64,000 bases of DNA, from contig CM036617.1 in assembly GCA_020746105.1 (NCBI GenBank), positions 144,812,518 through 144,876,517 on the forward strand. Reading direction: 5' to 3'. A program made the position numbers and the translations under genes. Of this stretch, positions 1-12,674 are shown piece after piece. The notes below the pieces were generated by a model. That model saw only the letters and a program-made list of their open reading frames with translations. It was not told the origin of the DNA and ran no database searches. Numbering within the stretch: the first letter of the stretch is position 1; each line of letters starts with the position of its first letter. The stretch is from Trogon surrucura (lineage: Eukaryota; Chordata; Aves; Trogoniformes; Trogonidae).

Positions 1-3000
1 CTGCTTTATCCCACAGAATTCGTTTAATTGATGAATCACATAACTTCGAGATGGAAAAGTCCCGTTATGTCATCAGCTTCCCTGCCCTGCCAGTGCAGGA
101 TTGTCCCTACAGTATATGGCCATACACATTATATAAAAGCCTGCTGCTCACTTTGTCAAAGCAGGAGAGGTGATCAAATACAACCTGGGCCTGTGTAATT
201 TGAAGCACTCCAGAGCTAAGTAACACCAAGTCCATGTTTAACAGATCTGGTCTCATTAGCTTTCCACTGCATAATACATTATCTTCACTTAAGATCACCA
301 CCTTGGCAATCCAGAAATACTTAACCACTTGACCTCACAAGCGAGTTCTGTCTCTTCCCCTTATTTATCCCTCTGGTTTGAGTTGCCTCGGTTTTTTATT
401 GTGTTTTGTTTTTGTTTTTTTTTTTTTTGCTAGAGTACAAACCATTCTAAAATCCTCTAGCTGTGCTGTAATCGCAGCTACTTTGCAGGCTGCACTCACA
501 AGCCCTGGTGGAAACAAAACTGCAAAGAAAAAAGAAACAGATTTCCTGTCTAGCCTAGTATAGGCTTTTTTTTTCTTCTTTTTTTTTTTTTTCCGCAGCG
601 AGTATAGCATATGCTGAAAGTTTTATGAGAAACTTCTGCTAAGTTCAGAGTAGGAAACAAGTTTCTTTCTACCACTTCTGGGCAAATCAATCAAAACTCT
701 AAACAAAAGGAGAGAGTCTTCTCGTAGCGAAAATCACAATTACTAGTTTTCCATCCGAGAGTTTTGCAGATCAGCATCAGCACTGAGCCTTGCACCTAGC
801 AGCCCTAGACCCTCCGGGAGAAGAAAAGGCAACCCCATTGCCTAAACTAACCAGGCTGTTTTTCAACCCTTCAGGAAACTCGGCTACAGCCTTTGACTCA
901 ACATCATCTTATGGGAGTGAATTCCACGCCTGGGTGACATGTTGCAGTGACTGCAAAGCATTCGGCGAGCTCTGCATTCAGTGCGCTGGGAACTGCTTTG
1001 CAGAAATAGCTCTGTGAGCTACCACTCACCCACCTCTGGTGCAGTACTGTGTCCCCTGCACTGGTTCAAAGACAAATATGTATGCTCAGGAGTGTGATGA
1101 AGATGCCGATCTGACAGAGGCCTGAGTTCAAGGTGCTGCTCTGCCCTTGGGTTTCCTGTGCAGCTGCAGGCAAGTCTATACATTCTGGTTTTGTATCTGA
1201 AAAACAGGGCTAAAAGTGCTTCCTTTGCCTGTCACAACTGCTTAGGGTGTTTGTTCCTTAGGGCTGTCTTAGCACAGCAAAACCCAAATCCTCATTGGAA
1301 GCTGTGGGTACACCAGTAGCAGAAAAAAAAAATAATAATAGCGCCCTTTGTTTTTACATTACAAGGTAGAAAAAAAGACAATCTGGGATATTGCCATCCC
1401 CCTCTTTATTTTGAATAATTTTGAACTCTGTAATTTCTGATTCCAATCTAACTAACATTACTGACAAGCAATTGAGCTGGAAGATAGATATCTTTCTAAG
1501 AAAAGTGAACTGTTTCAGTGACACGGTCACTGAAAATCTTGTTAAGCTGCACAGACTAATGAGCAATAAAACTAGGGCTTGCAAAAAGGTCATATGTTAT
1601 TCATTGCAGTGCTAAGTAGCTTGAATTAAATGTTGAGGAACTGAAGGAGACTGCAACTTACTGCCAAATTTGAAGTCAGGCTGTGACCATTTCATCCCTT
1701 TGATATTACAGAAAATGGCCACCAGCAGTTGAACTAGTAATCCTTCCCGTAATTGTCAAATGGAGAAGTTCCATTTAGGAACAAAAGTTTCCACAGGGAA
1801 ACGATGAGTTGTGAACAGTCAAAAACCAAGCTGTGATTCTGTGGTAGAACTGGTGGTATGATGCAAGTGTTATCCCTCTCCAGTAGCCAATGGCTACACG
1901 AAACGCTTCCACTTGAGCTCCCCCATGAAGAGTGCATCCAGCCTGGTGTGGTAGCGTTGAATGAGCACAAGCAGATGGGGAAGCAGCAGGCATTCCGAGT
2001 TGCACAGGTTGAGAAGCTTCACTGCCATCTTTGATGGCTGCTGATGTAACTTTTCATAGGCAACCAGAACTGATGGACTCCTGGTGTCAGAGGTAAGTCA
2101 GCACAGCAAAAGCAGAACCGTTTCTGCAAGTTCAGTCTTCTCTTGCAGAGAAAGCTGCAGGCTCCTGCACTTCAGTCTGGCAAATGAAAGATTTCCTCTG
2201 GTGAGAAAGAACAGATTTGTTTGTTTGTTTGTTTTAGAGAGAGAATCAAATTGTTGATTAAAACTCGCAAGGATTAAAGAAAAAAATTTTTGAATGACTG
2301 TGAATCTAAAGCTGGATTAAAAAATAACCATTGGTTTTACACAGTGAAATAGGCTTTAAACGCTGTCACCAGGGAACCTGAAAACCACTGATTGAAATCA
2401 ACGGACGCAGCAGCAGAGTGGATTTCCCAGCATGTAAGTGTCATGAGTGACAATCTCATTGTGCTAAACTTCCTCGTCATGAAGAGAGAGTTTATGTTAT
2501 AGGGAGCATTGCAGAATCCAAAGTGGTGAGTGATGCCCTGTTTGTTTGAACCTTACGGATCTTCGTAGGCATTGCAGCCCAAGTTCATCCAAGCCTGGAA
2601 AACATCATAGTAACATTATAGCTCCATTTAGAGCTACCATAAACCCACAAATTAGTTGTGCAAGTGTCACCATAGACATCATTTAGTGGCTATATGTGAT
2701 GGGAGATGTTTCGGCCTAAATTTGCCTTGCAGAGCTTTTAACTGTCATAATGGTTTATGACACGGAAAGAGTCAACAGACAGAACCAAAGGTGAGCTTGT
2801 GGTGTTGACAGCTGGGTTTTATTCCTTGGGGGGAGCAAAGGATCTTTAAAAAGATTTTTATCTTCTAATACTGATCTATGAACCTTGTTACTATCCTGCA
2901 GTATTATTAGGCATTGTTATGACTGGGATAATCAAATCTCATGCTTCAAAGCATACTGATAGCTGATGGGAGATGACAATGACTTTTGTTCCCTCTTGTC

Positions 3001-5352
3001 ATATCATTTCATTGTTTTTCCTGTGCCTTTTTAAAGCCTTAAATATGGACCCTCCATGATCGAAAGAGGCAATGAGTAGATAAAGTCCTGTTGCCACATG
3101 GAGGGAAGATGAGAGCTTGGGAGTGCATGTCAGTGAAGGAGGACGCAGAAACTGCCTTCACTCGTACATACAATTTTGCTGCCAGGACCAGCCTGGAGAG
3201 AAAAGATGCCGCTGCCTTGCTGCTTTTTATCCCACATCATTGGACTGGATATGGGCGAAGTGTGGCAATGGAAAGATGGCTGAGCAGGGGAACATAGAAA
3301 ATGTACTGTATTAGGAAAGGGTTGAACCTGCTTTTGTCCTCCTCCAAAGCAACTCTATAAGATGAAATGGAAGGGCAAAATGCTAATCCACCCCATAATG
3401 CCCAAGCAGCCTTACAGAAAATAGTAAACTCTTGTAGGCATGTACCCATAGGAAGAACACTTTTCTACATAAACTGTAATCAAAAATGCTTAGCAACAAT
3501 ATTTTCATGGTTTTAATATCACTCTTCTCTGACCTTCTTTCCTGGTCCTAGATTTTCTTTCCCAGAGTTTTGTCGATCTGGCTGCTTGTTGTTGAGAGAA
3601 GCCTCTGCTGAAGATGATCTGACCTGTGAAAGGAAGAGAGCATATTTCATGGAGACATATGTACCAAGTCTTTGAAAATAATTTCTGTTTCCTATTTTGC
3701 GCACTGCAAACAGCTCTTGGATAAGAAGTCCTGAAAGACAGCAACAGCTTGTTCTTTTTGTGATTACCTGAGCATACTCAGGTGTTTAATACATAACTTC
3801 TTCCACAACAGTACCCACTTTTGGCTTCCCATGATTGTATTACTTAATTTGAGACCTTATACAAGAACCAGACCTTTGTCCATGAGTGCTGCTGACTGTG
3901 GGATATAGAGATCAGAGAGTGAACTTTCTCCATGTGACTAGGGACAAGCATCACGTGAAGTGCTGCTATCAAAAAAGGGCAACACCTGAGGACAGAACAA
4001 CACCAGAGCAAGTATGTTCCTATAAAACTAAAAAGCAGCTCTGGCAGTCGGTCCTTGTAATACACAACCAGGCATTCAACTTTGGGAACACTGAAGTTTC
4101 TTCTGTGTGATAGCATTTGCAGTATGATTCCAGCTTACAGGAAAGATGCTTCAACAAAGCTGACACATATCCGTGTGTCCCTCATATTGTATTTCTGTGC
4201 AAACTGCCCAGGAAAGAGCCAGAAAGTGGTGGTCCTCACAATACAAGTCTTGCTATGAAACCCCAAGCCTGAAGGCTGAAGACAGAGTGGGGATGAACAC
4301 AAGCAGCATCATTTAGTTGAGTTTTCTGACAAAAGAAAGTGCAGCGTAGTAAATCAAGGCATTTCAGGGGTTTCACAGTGCTCAAGAAATCTACTAGTCT
4401 TAGCATAGCCATAATTACAGCTATCCCACCAAGTTTAGTCCTGGCTGGGCTGTAAGGTCACTTGCAATAGAATCCCAGGAACAATCATTAACAGCAACAG
4501 TAGACTGCAGTAGTGGGACTTTCAATTTACAGCAATGATTTACAGTTGACGCTATTTGGAGGCCAGTGGACAGATACGAGCTCTTGGTAGGCTGCCGTGA
4601 AATATGGCACACTACCACTTGGTCTTATAATAAAGGACACTCAAAAAGTCTGTCCATTACTAAGCAAGCTGTGTAGTAAGCATAGTACACCACCAGAATA
4701 TCTTCAGTCTGAGAGAACAGAGGGAGAAGTCCCCATGGACCACATTTATCCTTCTAAAAAAAGTGTCATCTTATAGTTAAAGGAGACTGATGCCTACTTC
4801 AAAAGCTGAGTACGAACCTGACATTTAAGCTACCAAAACACAAAACTCTTTTGGCACTCTCAGTGTTACTGAGGGAAAACTCTGTAAGGAAGAGATTTCA
4901 AGAGACATGCAGAGAAACAAACAGAGAATAGAACAATGGCAATGGAAGAAGAAAAACAGGCATCTGCATAAAATGAGAATCTACACTGATGTCAAACCAA
5001 CCTGTAAAGGACTGAAGAGAAGTCACTAGTCTTTAGCAGTAATAGAAGTCAGGCTCAATTTGATGTATCAAATTCAAAAGTATTCAGTGTTTCTTACGAG
5101 TTAGGGCAGGATCTTGGACTGGATTTGTGACCACCTTTATTACACCAGACAGAGTGTAAATGCTAGGAACATGACCATGATTACAGTGTTCCCAGCAGAA
5201 ACTGAAATGCACAGTGGAGGGACTCCCAGACACCAAGGCAGTGGCTGGTGACACTTTCTAAGTGCTGAAGTGCTGAAGAAGAGGAAGTCCCCAGCCATGA
5301 TTCTGGACTGTGACTGGCCCCAAGGAGATGCTGAGAAGAGCATATTATCCCA
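1..5352. other. gene-free AT-rich stretch
   Basis: No coding region, RNA gene or named mobile element is recognisable here. All open frames are 90 codons or shorter, overlap on both strands and resemble no family I know. The stretch holds T-runs near 415-428 and 566-592, a (TTTG)n tract at 2216-2235, and a possible 33-nt microexon at 2060-2092 that is treated under findings. The rest reads as ordinary single-copy intergenic or intronic bird DNA. Confidence 0.7.
2216..2235. repeat. (TTTG)n microsatellite
   Basis: About five head-to-tail TTTG units form a simple tetranucleotide repeat in otherwise unique sequence. It is short and probably of no functional weight. Confidence 0.85.
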
Positions 5353-6610
5353 AATCATAGAATCATAGAATGGCCTAGATTGGGAGGGACCTTAGAGATC
5401 ATCTAATCCAACCTCCCTGTCATGGGCAAGGACGCCTCTCAACTAGATGAGGCTACTCCAGGTTCTGTCCAACTTGGCCTTGAACGCCTCCAGGGAGGGG
5501 GCAGCCACAACATCTCTGGGCAATTTATTCCAAAGTCTTGCCACCCTCGTACTGAAGAATTTCTTCCTAAGATCTAATCTAGATCTATTCTCCTTCAACT
5601 TAAACCCATTTCCCCTTGTCGTATCAGTCGACACTCTTGTAAAAAGTCCCTCCCCAGACTTCCTGTAGGTTCCCTTCAGGTATTGGAAGGCAGCTGTTAG
5701 GTCCCCCCAAAGTCTTCTCTTTTCAAGACAGAACAATCCCAGCTCCCACAGCCTGTCCTTGTAGCAGAGGTGCTCCAACCCCTGGATCATCTTTGTGGCC
5801 CTCCTCTGAACGCACTCCAACAGTTTTATGTCCCTCTTATGGTGGGGACACCAGAACTGGATGCAGTATTCCTTCACCCAGGTGAAGGACCTTGCATTTT
5901 GACTTGTTGAAGCTCATGCAGTTTGCACTGGTCCATTTCTTAAGCCTATCAAGGTCCCTCTGGATGGCATCTCTTCCCTCAAGTGAGTCCACGGCACCAC
6001 ACAGCTTGGTGTCGTCGGCAAACTTGCTGAGGGTGCGCTCAATGCTGTCGTCCATGTTGCTGAAAATGTTGAACAGCACTGGACCCAGAACAGACCCCTG
6101 AGGAACACCGCTTGTCACTGATCTCCATGTGGACATCGAGCCATTGACCACAACTCTTTGAGTGTGACTATCCAGCCAGTTCTTTATCCACCGAGTGGTC
6201 CATCTGTCAAATCCGTTGTCTCTCCATTTTAAAGACAAGGATGTCATGTGGGACAGTGTCCAACGCCTTGCACAAGTCCAGGAAAATGACATCCATTGCT
6301 TTTCCCATGTCAACCAGTGCTGTAGCTTTATCGTAGAAGGCCACTAAATAAGTTAGGCACGACTTGCCCCTGGTGAAGCCATGTTGGCTGTCACCAACCA
6401 CTTGATTATCTTTTATGTGCCTTAGTACAGCTACCAGGAGAATCCGTTCCATGATTTTACCTGGCACAGAGGTAAGGTTGACTGGTCTGTAGTTCCCCGG
6501 GTTGTCTTTGGTTTCTTTTTTAAAGATGGGGATTATGTTCCCCCTTTTCCAATCTGCAGGAACCTCACCAGACTGCCAGGACCTCTCAAATATGATGGCT
6601 AGTGGCCTAT
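5353..6610 (-). mobile_element. CR1 LINE, 5'-truncated, with RT fragments
   Basis: This is the longest CR1 copy in the window. Its 3' end lies at the left, where two copies of AATCATAG (the complement of the CR1 terminal octamer CTATGATT) precede the conserved tail. Reading the minus strand from about 6608, one finds reverse transcriptase: a segment beginning [20 protein letters not shown], then [20 protein letters not shown], then [16 protein letters not shown], then [17 protein letters not shown] and the active-site motif FADDTKL at 6002-6022. ORF1, the endonuclease and the N-terminal part of RT are missing, which is the usual 5' truncation of LINE copies. The RT frame is split at least twice: frames 6207-6467, 5837-6313 and 5443-5877 overlap in different phases. 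About 75 codons between LHLG and EYCIQFW are absent at about 5871-5890. CR1 inserts by target-primed reverse transcription; this copy cannot code for a working enzyme. Confidence 0.97.
5443..6467 (-). pseudogene. CR1 reverse transcriptase remnant in three frames
   Basis: Three overlapping minus-strand open frames are successive pieces of one RT: 6207-6467 (fingers and palm, up to LDTVPHDIL), 5837-6313 (palm with FADDTKL, both catalytic aspartates kept) and 5443-5877 (C-terminal thumb-like region with CVQRRATKMIQGLEHL, RLWELGLFCLEKRRLWGDL and the closing LPRDVVAAPSLEAFKAKLD). The phase changes mark at least two indels. The end of the last frame, near 5443, matches the normal end of CR1 ORF2, just ahead of the short 3' UTR. 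It is a remnant with no expected product. Confidence 0.9.
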
Positions 6611-7984
6611 AACTGCAAATAAGCTGAAGCTTGCTGAGAACAGTGACCTGAACATCAGTGAAACTTTGGGTGCGTTTGGTAACACTTCAAAAACTTTAGA
6701 GCCACTGAGGAAAAGTCCAGAGCAAATGTGGTGAAGGATTTCGAGATGTTCATAGAGAAGAACTGCTAGGTTTTTCTTTCTATTTCCTCTCAGGACACAA
6801 AAATCATCTGAGCAGTTAACACATAGAGATACCATTTGGCATCAATCAGAGCCCCATGTGATGGGGTAAAGGCAATCCAGTGCAGGGAAACAGTCCCAAA
6901 TTGCTATAAACCCCTGGAACAGAAACCTTGGAGCCACACTGCTGCAAAGTCAGCACCTTGAGCACTTACTGGTGAAGCCCTGACACGACTGGTATGGAGT
7001 CAGATAAACAGGAAGCCGCTGCCCCCGCATGAGGGGGTGGGACAATCCTACTGTGTCACTTTGGGGCAGAGCATAAAGATTCTGTGTGGACTTCAGCAAA
7101 AAGAAAGCGTGCTGGGGAAATGCTGAGTGCTCCTGAAAGCTATCTGAGTGGGATGATAAAGGCATTAAAACAGTTCATACACAGAGCACGTGGCTGTGCT
7201 GGAAGGAAGAAAGACTACAGGCATTGCCCGTCTGGTTACTAGGCAAAGGATTGAGCGTTGTTTGTGTGTATGCGCACATGTGCAAGATGGGATTTTATTT
7301 AAAGCAGGACAAACAGTAATCCCTACAAATATAAGAGCTGACATCAGGAAATGAATAACTTCATACCTAGGGATAGAGGGTGCTTTATCTGAGCCAGGCT
7401 ATTTCCATTGGCCAGGCACCAATGTGCATTGCAGAGCATATCTGACCCAGCGTGATGTGTGTGCAGGGTACACTGATCAGTTATGATCTTTCTGCCACCC
7501 TGAGATGCCTTTGCAAATGGTCATTTTTAAGGACAGGAGATGGACAGTCTGCTTTCTGAGAGGTGACTCCGGAGGAAGCTCTGCCAAGAACTGATCAGGA
7601 GTCAAGCAGATCCTTTCCACAGTATGACATGCCTAACACTCTCTGCTCTGACATGACGTGTAGCACGCTGCAGCAGAATTTATGCGATTCAGCACTTAAC
7701 AGGGCAGATTTGAGCACCAGATGTCTTGCCGTGGGTATCAAGAATGAAAAAGAGCGAGAGCAAACAAAGTTGGCAGCATAAACAGTGGAGGGACTGATAG
7801 CAAAAACAAGGCAGTCGGGAAGAGATCCTTACCTGCCAAAGCTGGGACACACCAATGCTTTTTTTTCCCTAAAACTCGGTGGGAAGCGAGGAATGCATCA
7901 ACTGAAGAACAAGGTGTGGAGGAGGGTGGGTTGCAGCCAGGCAGCCAGGCTTTAGAAGCAGTTAAACTAAGCAAACCACACGCA

Positions 7985-8016
7985 ATAAAAAAAAAAAAAA
8001 AAAGAAAGAAAGAAAA
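7985..8016. repeat. A-run grading into (GAAA)n
   Basis: A run of 17 A residues passes into three GAAA units. AATAAA immediately precedes the run, but it merges with the A-tract and no gene-like body lies upstream, so a simple repeat is the better reading than a processed pseudogene tail. Confidence 0.8.
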
Positions 8017-11000
8017 CAGTCATTTGCATCTGCTGCTCAGAGTAGGGCAGATAGGAAGACAGACAGCGAGTAACAGCATGGGTAATGGCCAAAGGAAGGC
8101 AGCTGCAACCTGGCAGGGATCATACCTATAGCGATGGGACAGTGGCAAAGGAAAACTGAGTATGGTTGCAGAGCTGGGAGCAACAGCTTGACACAACTCG
8201 AGCAAAGACCCAGCAAGTAAAGGACGTCACAGAAGACATCAGCACCAAGTCTTTTTGTGCAGCGTAGCCACACAAATGGGAAATGGAGAATAATTTGAAA
8301 GGTCTGGGGGAAATCAAAAGCCCTGCAGTAAGGGCTTCAGTCTCTCTTGGAGGGACTCAGGATCTGCAGTCTCAACTCTAAGTCTACAAAAAGCTTGAAA
8401 GAACCACACAAGGGCAGAAAATGCTGAGTGGATGGTTCAAGTGCCTGTGCCTACGGCACAGGATTGGAATTGCTCACTGCTCCTGTTGACCTTCCATGAA
8501 GAAACCTGCCAGTGCAGGGTGCTTTAGAGAGCTGCTTTGGCAGCAGGGCTTCCTCTTGCATTGTTATCAGTGGGCAGGAGAGGCAAGAATGCTTAGGAGG
8601 GTGTGTTTCAAGTGTATACTTGCCTTGTAACCTCATTTTAGAGTTACAGTTGTATATTCGCTTTCACAAATAGGATAGTTTCTCTCTTAAGTGCTTACTG
8701 ACCAGGCTGGCCAGAATGGTTGTTGTATGCTGGAGAGACAGCTGAAGTGAAGCAGAAGCAATTATTTATATAAAAAGAAGGAACTTGAATAAACCAAAAT
8801 ACTGGCAGCTACTCTGTATTAAAGTGAAGGACCCAGATACTTTGAAGCTTTGTCCTCAGGTGATTGTAAGTGCTTCAGAATAGTTCTAAGTCTAACCCAA
8901 AAGGAAGGCAGCTAGGCATCCCTCAGAGACTATCAGTCCATCAATGTCCAATCTTTTCTGTGCCTTGGGCACTGCTATTGTTCTAGCTTCTCAGTCTTGC
9001 TTTTTTATGTCTTGTCCTACTTATCTCTGGGCCAGGGTCTATTTTGGACTCTAGAGGTTTGTGACCTATTCCTCTTCTGCAGGACTGGAGCCTCCCCTCT
9101 TCTATGCTGTCTACAGCAGAAGGGAATGGTCTGCTTTCTGTTGAGTGTATTTCTTAAGTTAGATCCTAGCGCTCAAGTTCTGAGCACTTCTTTTTATGAT
9201 TTATTTTCCCTTGAAGTCTCAAAATCAAGTCTCATGATGCTTAAAATGCCACTGAGAGCTTAGTGAGCACATTGCAGTAGGGCCATTACACTTCAGACAA
9301 ATCTTTCCCTCCCTGTGTGGCAACTTGCTGATTTATTTACAAATTGCTTGCCTTTTGAATTTCTAGAGCTTTGCCCCATTATGTCACACATTTCAAATCC
9401 TTGTACATTATGTAGAAAAAGAGAAGGGACATTCATCTGCATTACCTCCTGTCTGTGTCCCATTGCCTCAAAGCAATAGTGCATGAGTTAGTATTCAACA
9501 CTGTACAGCAGTATTTTCTGACTTTAATAGTGACTAAGGATTGATCCCAGCATAATGATCCCATTGTACTGTGCAGCAGAGAAACTTTGATAATGCAAGA
9601 CATGCCAGGAAGAGCCTTTCAACAAGATACAGATAGCAGCAAGTATGGCAAGATGTATGTTGTAGGGCAAACATAACAGCACAGTGCAAAATGTCTTATC
9701 AGCAGCTGCTTGGAAATGTTCTGCTAATAACAGTGTGTTGAAGAGGCAAAGACACCCACTAGGATCCTCCAAATCTGAGTCAGAATATTGAGTCTCTCCC
9801 TCAGTCTTACCAAATATCTTCTTTTTCCTACACTCCAAGAGGTGCTCTGGAACAAGTAATATACTGGCCAAAGCTAGGTCTCCAACGTGGGTCTGCACTA
9901 ACATAATCCTGAGTAAACATCTCAGACGCTGCGATGCAGGACAGGAGCCAGCAAACCCACCCATCAAAGGGTGCTGAGTGTTCGCCTGAAACCTGAAGGT
10001 GACCCAGTGACCGAACTAGCAGGCGTGATAATTTGTGGAGGCACAATCCTTGTTCCAGGCTCAACCCACCTCACTCCCTTTATTTGGAATCAGAGCCTGT
10101 CACCCAGTCGTAACTTTGGGTTCTCCTTATCCTCACTGGCACAGCTTAAAGACATAAACCTTACGCTTGCCTCTGCCCACATATAAGCCAACACATTGCC
10201 TGAGGAGCCTTCAGGGAGCTGGGTGAAATGAAAGGCACCCAACCTAGCTACAAGAACAGATAATACCCACCACCCAGGTCTCCTATGTCTTGGCATGTTT
10301 TATATCTGGCAAATCCATCTCTTTTTCTACTGTGAAAGGGTTTTTTTTTTTTCCCTTTTGTTTATAATTTTACAGAATTCACAAACTCCCACTTACATAT
10401 CTATGGACAGATTTCAGGTTGCTTTATGAAAATTTTATGGTCACTGTGTGTAGTTCTCCAAGGCCATTTTCCTACAACAGCAAAGCAATGGAAAAGTAGT
10501 TATGACATTTTGTTTGATTAAGAAAAATAAATGGAAATATAATCATTAAGATGTGATACCAGATAATATCTTTATCTGTAACGCTAGGTCTATGTTTGGG
10601 TGTCTTATGGGGTAAAAACTGGTGACTGAAAATGCATTGAATATAGCAACTGAAGATGGTGAATGGTGTAGAAAAATAAAGAAAATGTGCAAAAATAAAG
10701 TATTTCACCATGAAAAAAAATCCTTCTTTAATTGTTCACTGCAATTTATTAAATTTATCACAACTTGAAGGTGGTTTCCATTTATCCACAGCTGTACATT
10801 TTCAAGAGTTAACTTTATTTTAAAAAGTGCTTTTCTAACACACAGCCACTTGTGACTACGCATATCTCATTGGGTTGCTACCAGCTGGAAAATCAGTGTA
10901 TGGAGCAGAACTTTGACCTTTCTGCTGCAAAATTGGAGGAAACAATCAACTGAAGAAGATAGAGGAGAAACCTCATTAAAGAGAAGTGGTACATGGCAGT

Positions 11001-11806
11001 AGGGAACATAAATCAAATTTGTTTGTGCAAAGATATGCTTTGCCAACTAGCCCACGAAGGACAAAGGACTTTACTCATTTAGCCAGCAAGATGAAGAATC
11101 TGTGAATTGTAACATGGAGCATTAAATTAATCAGAATCCTGTGATGTGTTATTACAGCAGTGGCTGGAGGGCCCACTTGGGTGTGGAATCCTGCTTTGCC
11201 AAAATGCTGTACGAGCAGACCAGGCTGCTCTTTTACTTTAGCCAGGGGAAGAACAAAGACACACAGTGATACTAACACCAAGTAAATACAGAATAATGAA
11301 AGGAGCTATTTCTTCGCGTAATATGAAAGTCACCACTGTATTGAGGACGAGCACAAGTCATATGTTCCTCTTAAGTCCTACTTAATCCCTGCTTTGAGGA
11401 TTTAAAGGACATCCAAGTGATTCATAAACCCTCTGCATGTTCTCTGCACAAGAATGATTTTTACCCACCAGAGAGTCAGCTGAGCCATGGAAAATTCTGC
11501 AGTAGGTCCTATCAGTGGGATAATACTGCTGTGATCAAGAAGGTCTGGCCAATGCTCCGTCTGATTGTTGCAGCTATAGCTTTAACAGCTAACATGCTGA
11601 CAATCAAAACTCATGGTTTATGGTGTGCACTGACTCCCCAGAGGATTCTGGAAGTAATGTATGTCTCTTACCGGCATCATTACATATCTGGCTGGGAAAA
11701 TAAGTCAAGGAGGAGCTTTTACCAACGCATCAGGCACCAGCCAGGAATAAAGGCAGGAGATCTCTTCTGACAGTTCATTGATCTGATCCAGCATGGCAAA
11801 CTTTCT

Positions 11807-11825
11807 GGGGGGGGGGGGGGGGGGG
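11807..11825 (+). repeat. homopolymer of 19 G residues
   Basis: An uninterrupted run of 19 Gs sits in AT-rich surroundings, followed by AAATAAGAAAA. G-runs this long can fold into quadruplexes and are prone to length error in sequencing, so the exact count should be treated with caution. Confidence 0.9.
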
Positions 11826-12649
11826 AAATAAGAAAATCTTTGGGGTTTTGCAGAAAATAGGGCCAAATGGGAAACAGGCCAAAATCAGTAAGACAGTGTC
11901 TAAATGTTGCTGCTTTTGAAGGTAAAAATCAAACTGTGAAAAAATGGCTTCAGATACCTTCTGCAAATTGTATGGAAATTTATTTCACTTGTGTTTCCAG
12001 TTTATGCATTGTTATGGTAATCTGTTATTGTTCCTCTTGCATACTTTTTGCAGGCCCTTTGGCAGTGACTCTTGCATCTATCACAACTCAGTTTTGTAGC
12101 ATGCAGCAGAAAGGAGATTATTCTGATCTATAATTCTGTCAAATGACACTCCTCAAGATATTGTATAAGCTTATAAAGGTGAATTTTTGCTTCTGGCTTT
12201 TACTTTATCTCTTTGATGCATAAGAACCTTTCAATAGAAGGAAATGAGCACGCACCCTCACCATTTGCTAGGGCCGTTAAGATCTGAGAGTTTCTTTGTG
12301 GCGAGACTGATGCTTTAATTTGTCCTTTTTGAAAAGGAAAAAGAAAATATCTGAAAAATGTGCATCTGATTTGAAAATTGCATCCTGATTTTGGTAACAA
12401 TTTAACAGGCAGGGAAACAAGCAAGCTCACGGTCACTGATTAGAGACACGGTGTGGTTCTTGAGAATACAAAGGAATGGTAACGTGTCTGACAGCATGAA
12501 GTGTTAGATGCCAAAACCTCATTAAAGTTCTAGATGTTTGATGCTAGTGATGGAACCCTCGTTCCCACTTCTGACCCTCTGCAGCAGTGTTAGCTTGGTC
12601 CAGATACTTTTCTTTCTGTTCCCATCTTTTAACTTGTTTTTCTATGTAG

Positions 12650-12673
12650 AATCATAGAATGCATTGGGTTGGA
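12650..12673 (-). mobile_element. possible CR1 3'-end scrap
   Basis: About 24 bases starting AATCATAGAATG and running into TTGGGTTGGA match the extreme 3' end of minus-strand CR1 copies elsewhere in the window. The downstream part of a normal CR1 tail (the GGGACC...AGATCATCTAG segment) is not visible. It may be a very short insertion or a chance match, so confidence is low. Confidence 0.4.
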
Positions 12674-12674
12674 C

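Larger units (their letters stand above)
6611..12649. other. gene-free stretch with scattered simple repeats
   Basis: No gene is recognised. The longest open frames are 147 codons on the minus strand (9524-9967) and 117 codons on the plus strand (11417-11770). Neither shows a familiar domain, and lengths like these are expected by chance somewhere in 64 kb. The stretch contains an A-rich tract at 7985-8016 and a run of 19 Gs at 11807-11825. Confidence 0.65.

Noticed and set aside
1513-1535. Perfect 10-bp inverted repeat with a 3-base spacer (TTTCAGTGAC and its complement)
   Set aside because: About one such palindrome is expected by chance in 64 kb, and nothing around it suggests a function.
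5447-6101. Plus-strand open frames inside the 5-6 kb CR1
   Set aside because: They are antisense shadows of the minus-strand RT coding sequence.
7985-8016. AATAAA followed by a long A-run, as in a processed pseudogene
   Set aside because: The signal merges with the A-run and no gene-like sequence or target duplication is seen upstream.
8444-8462. 8-bp palindrome CCTGTGCC/GGCACAGG
   Set aside because: Several of this size are expected by chance.
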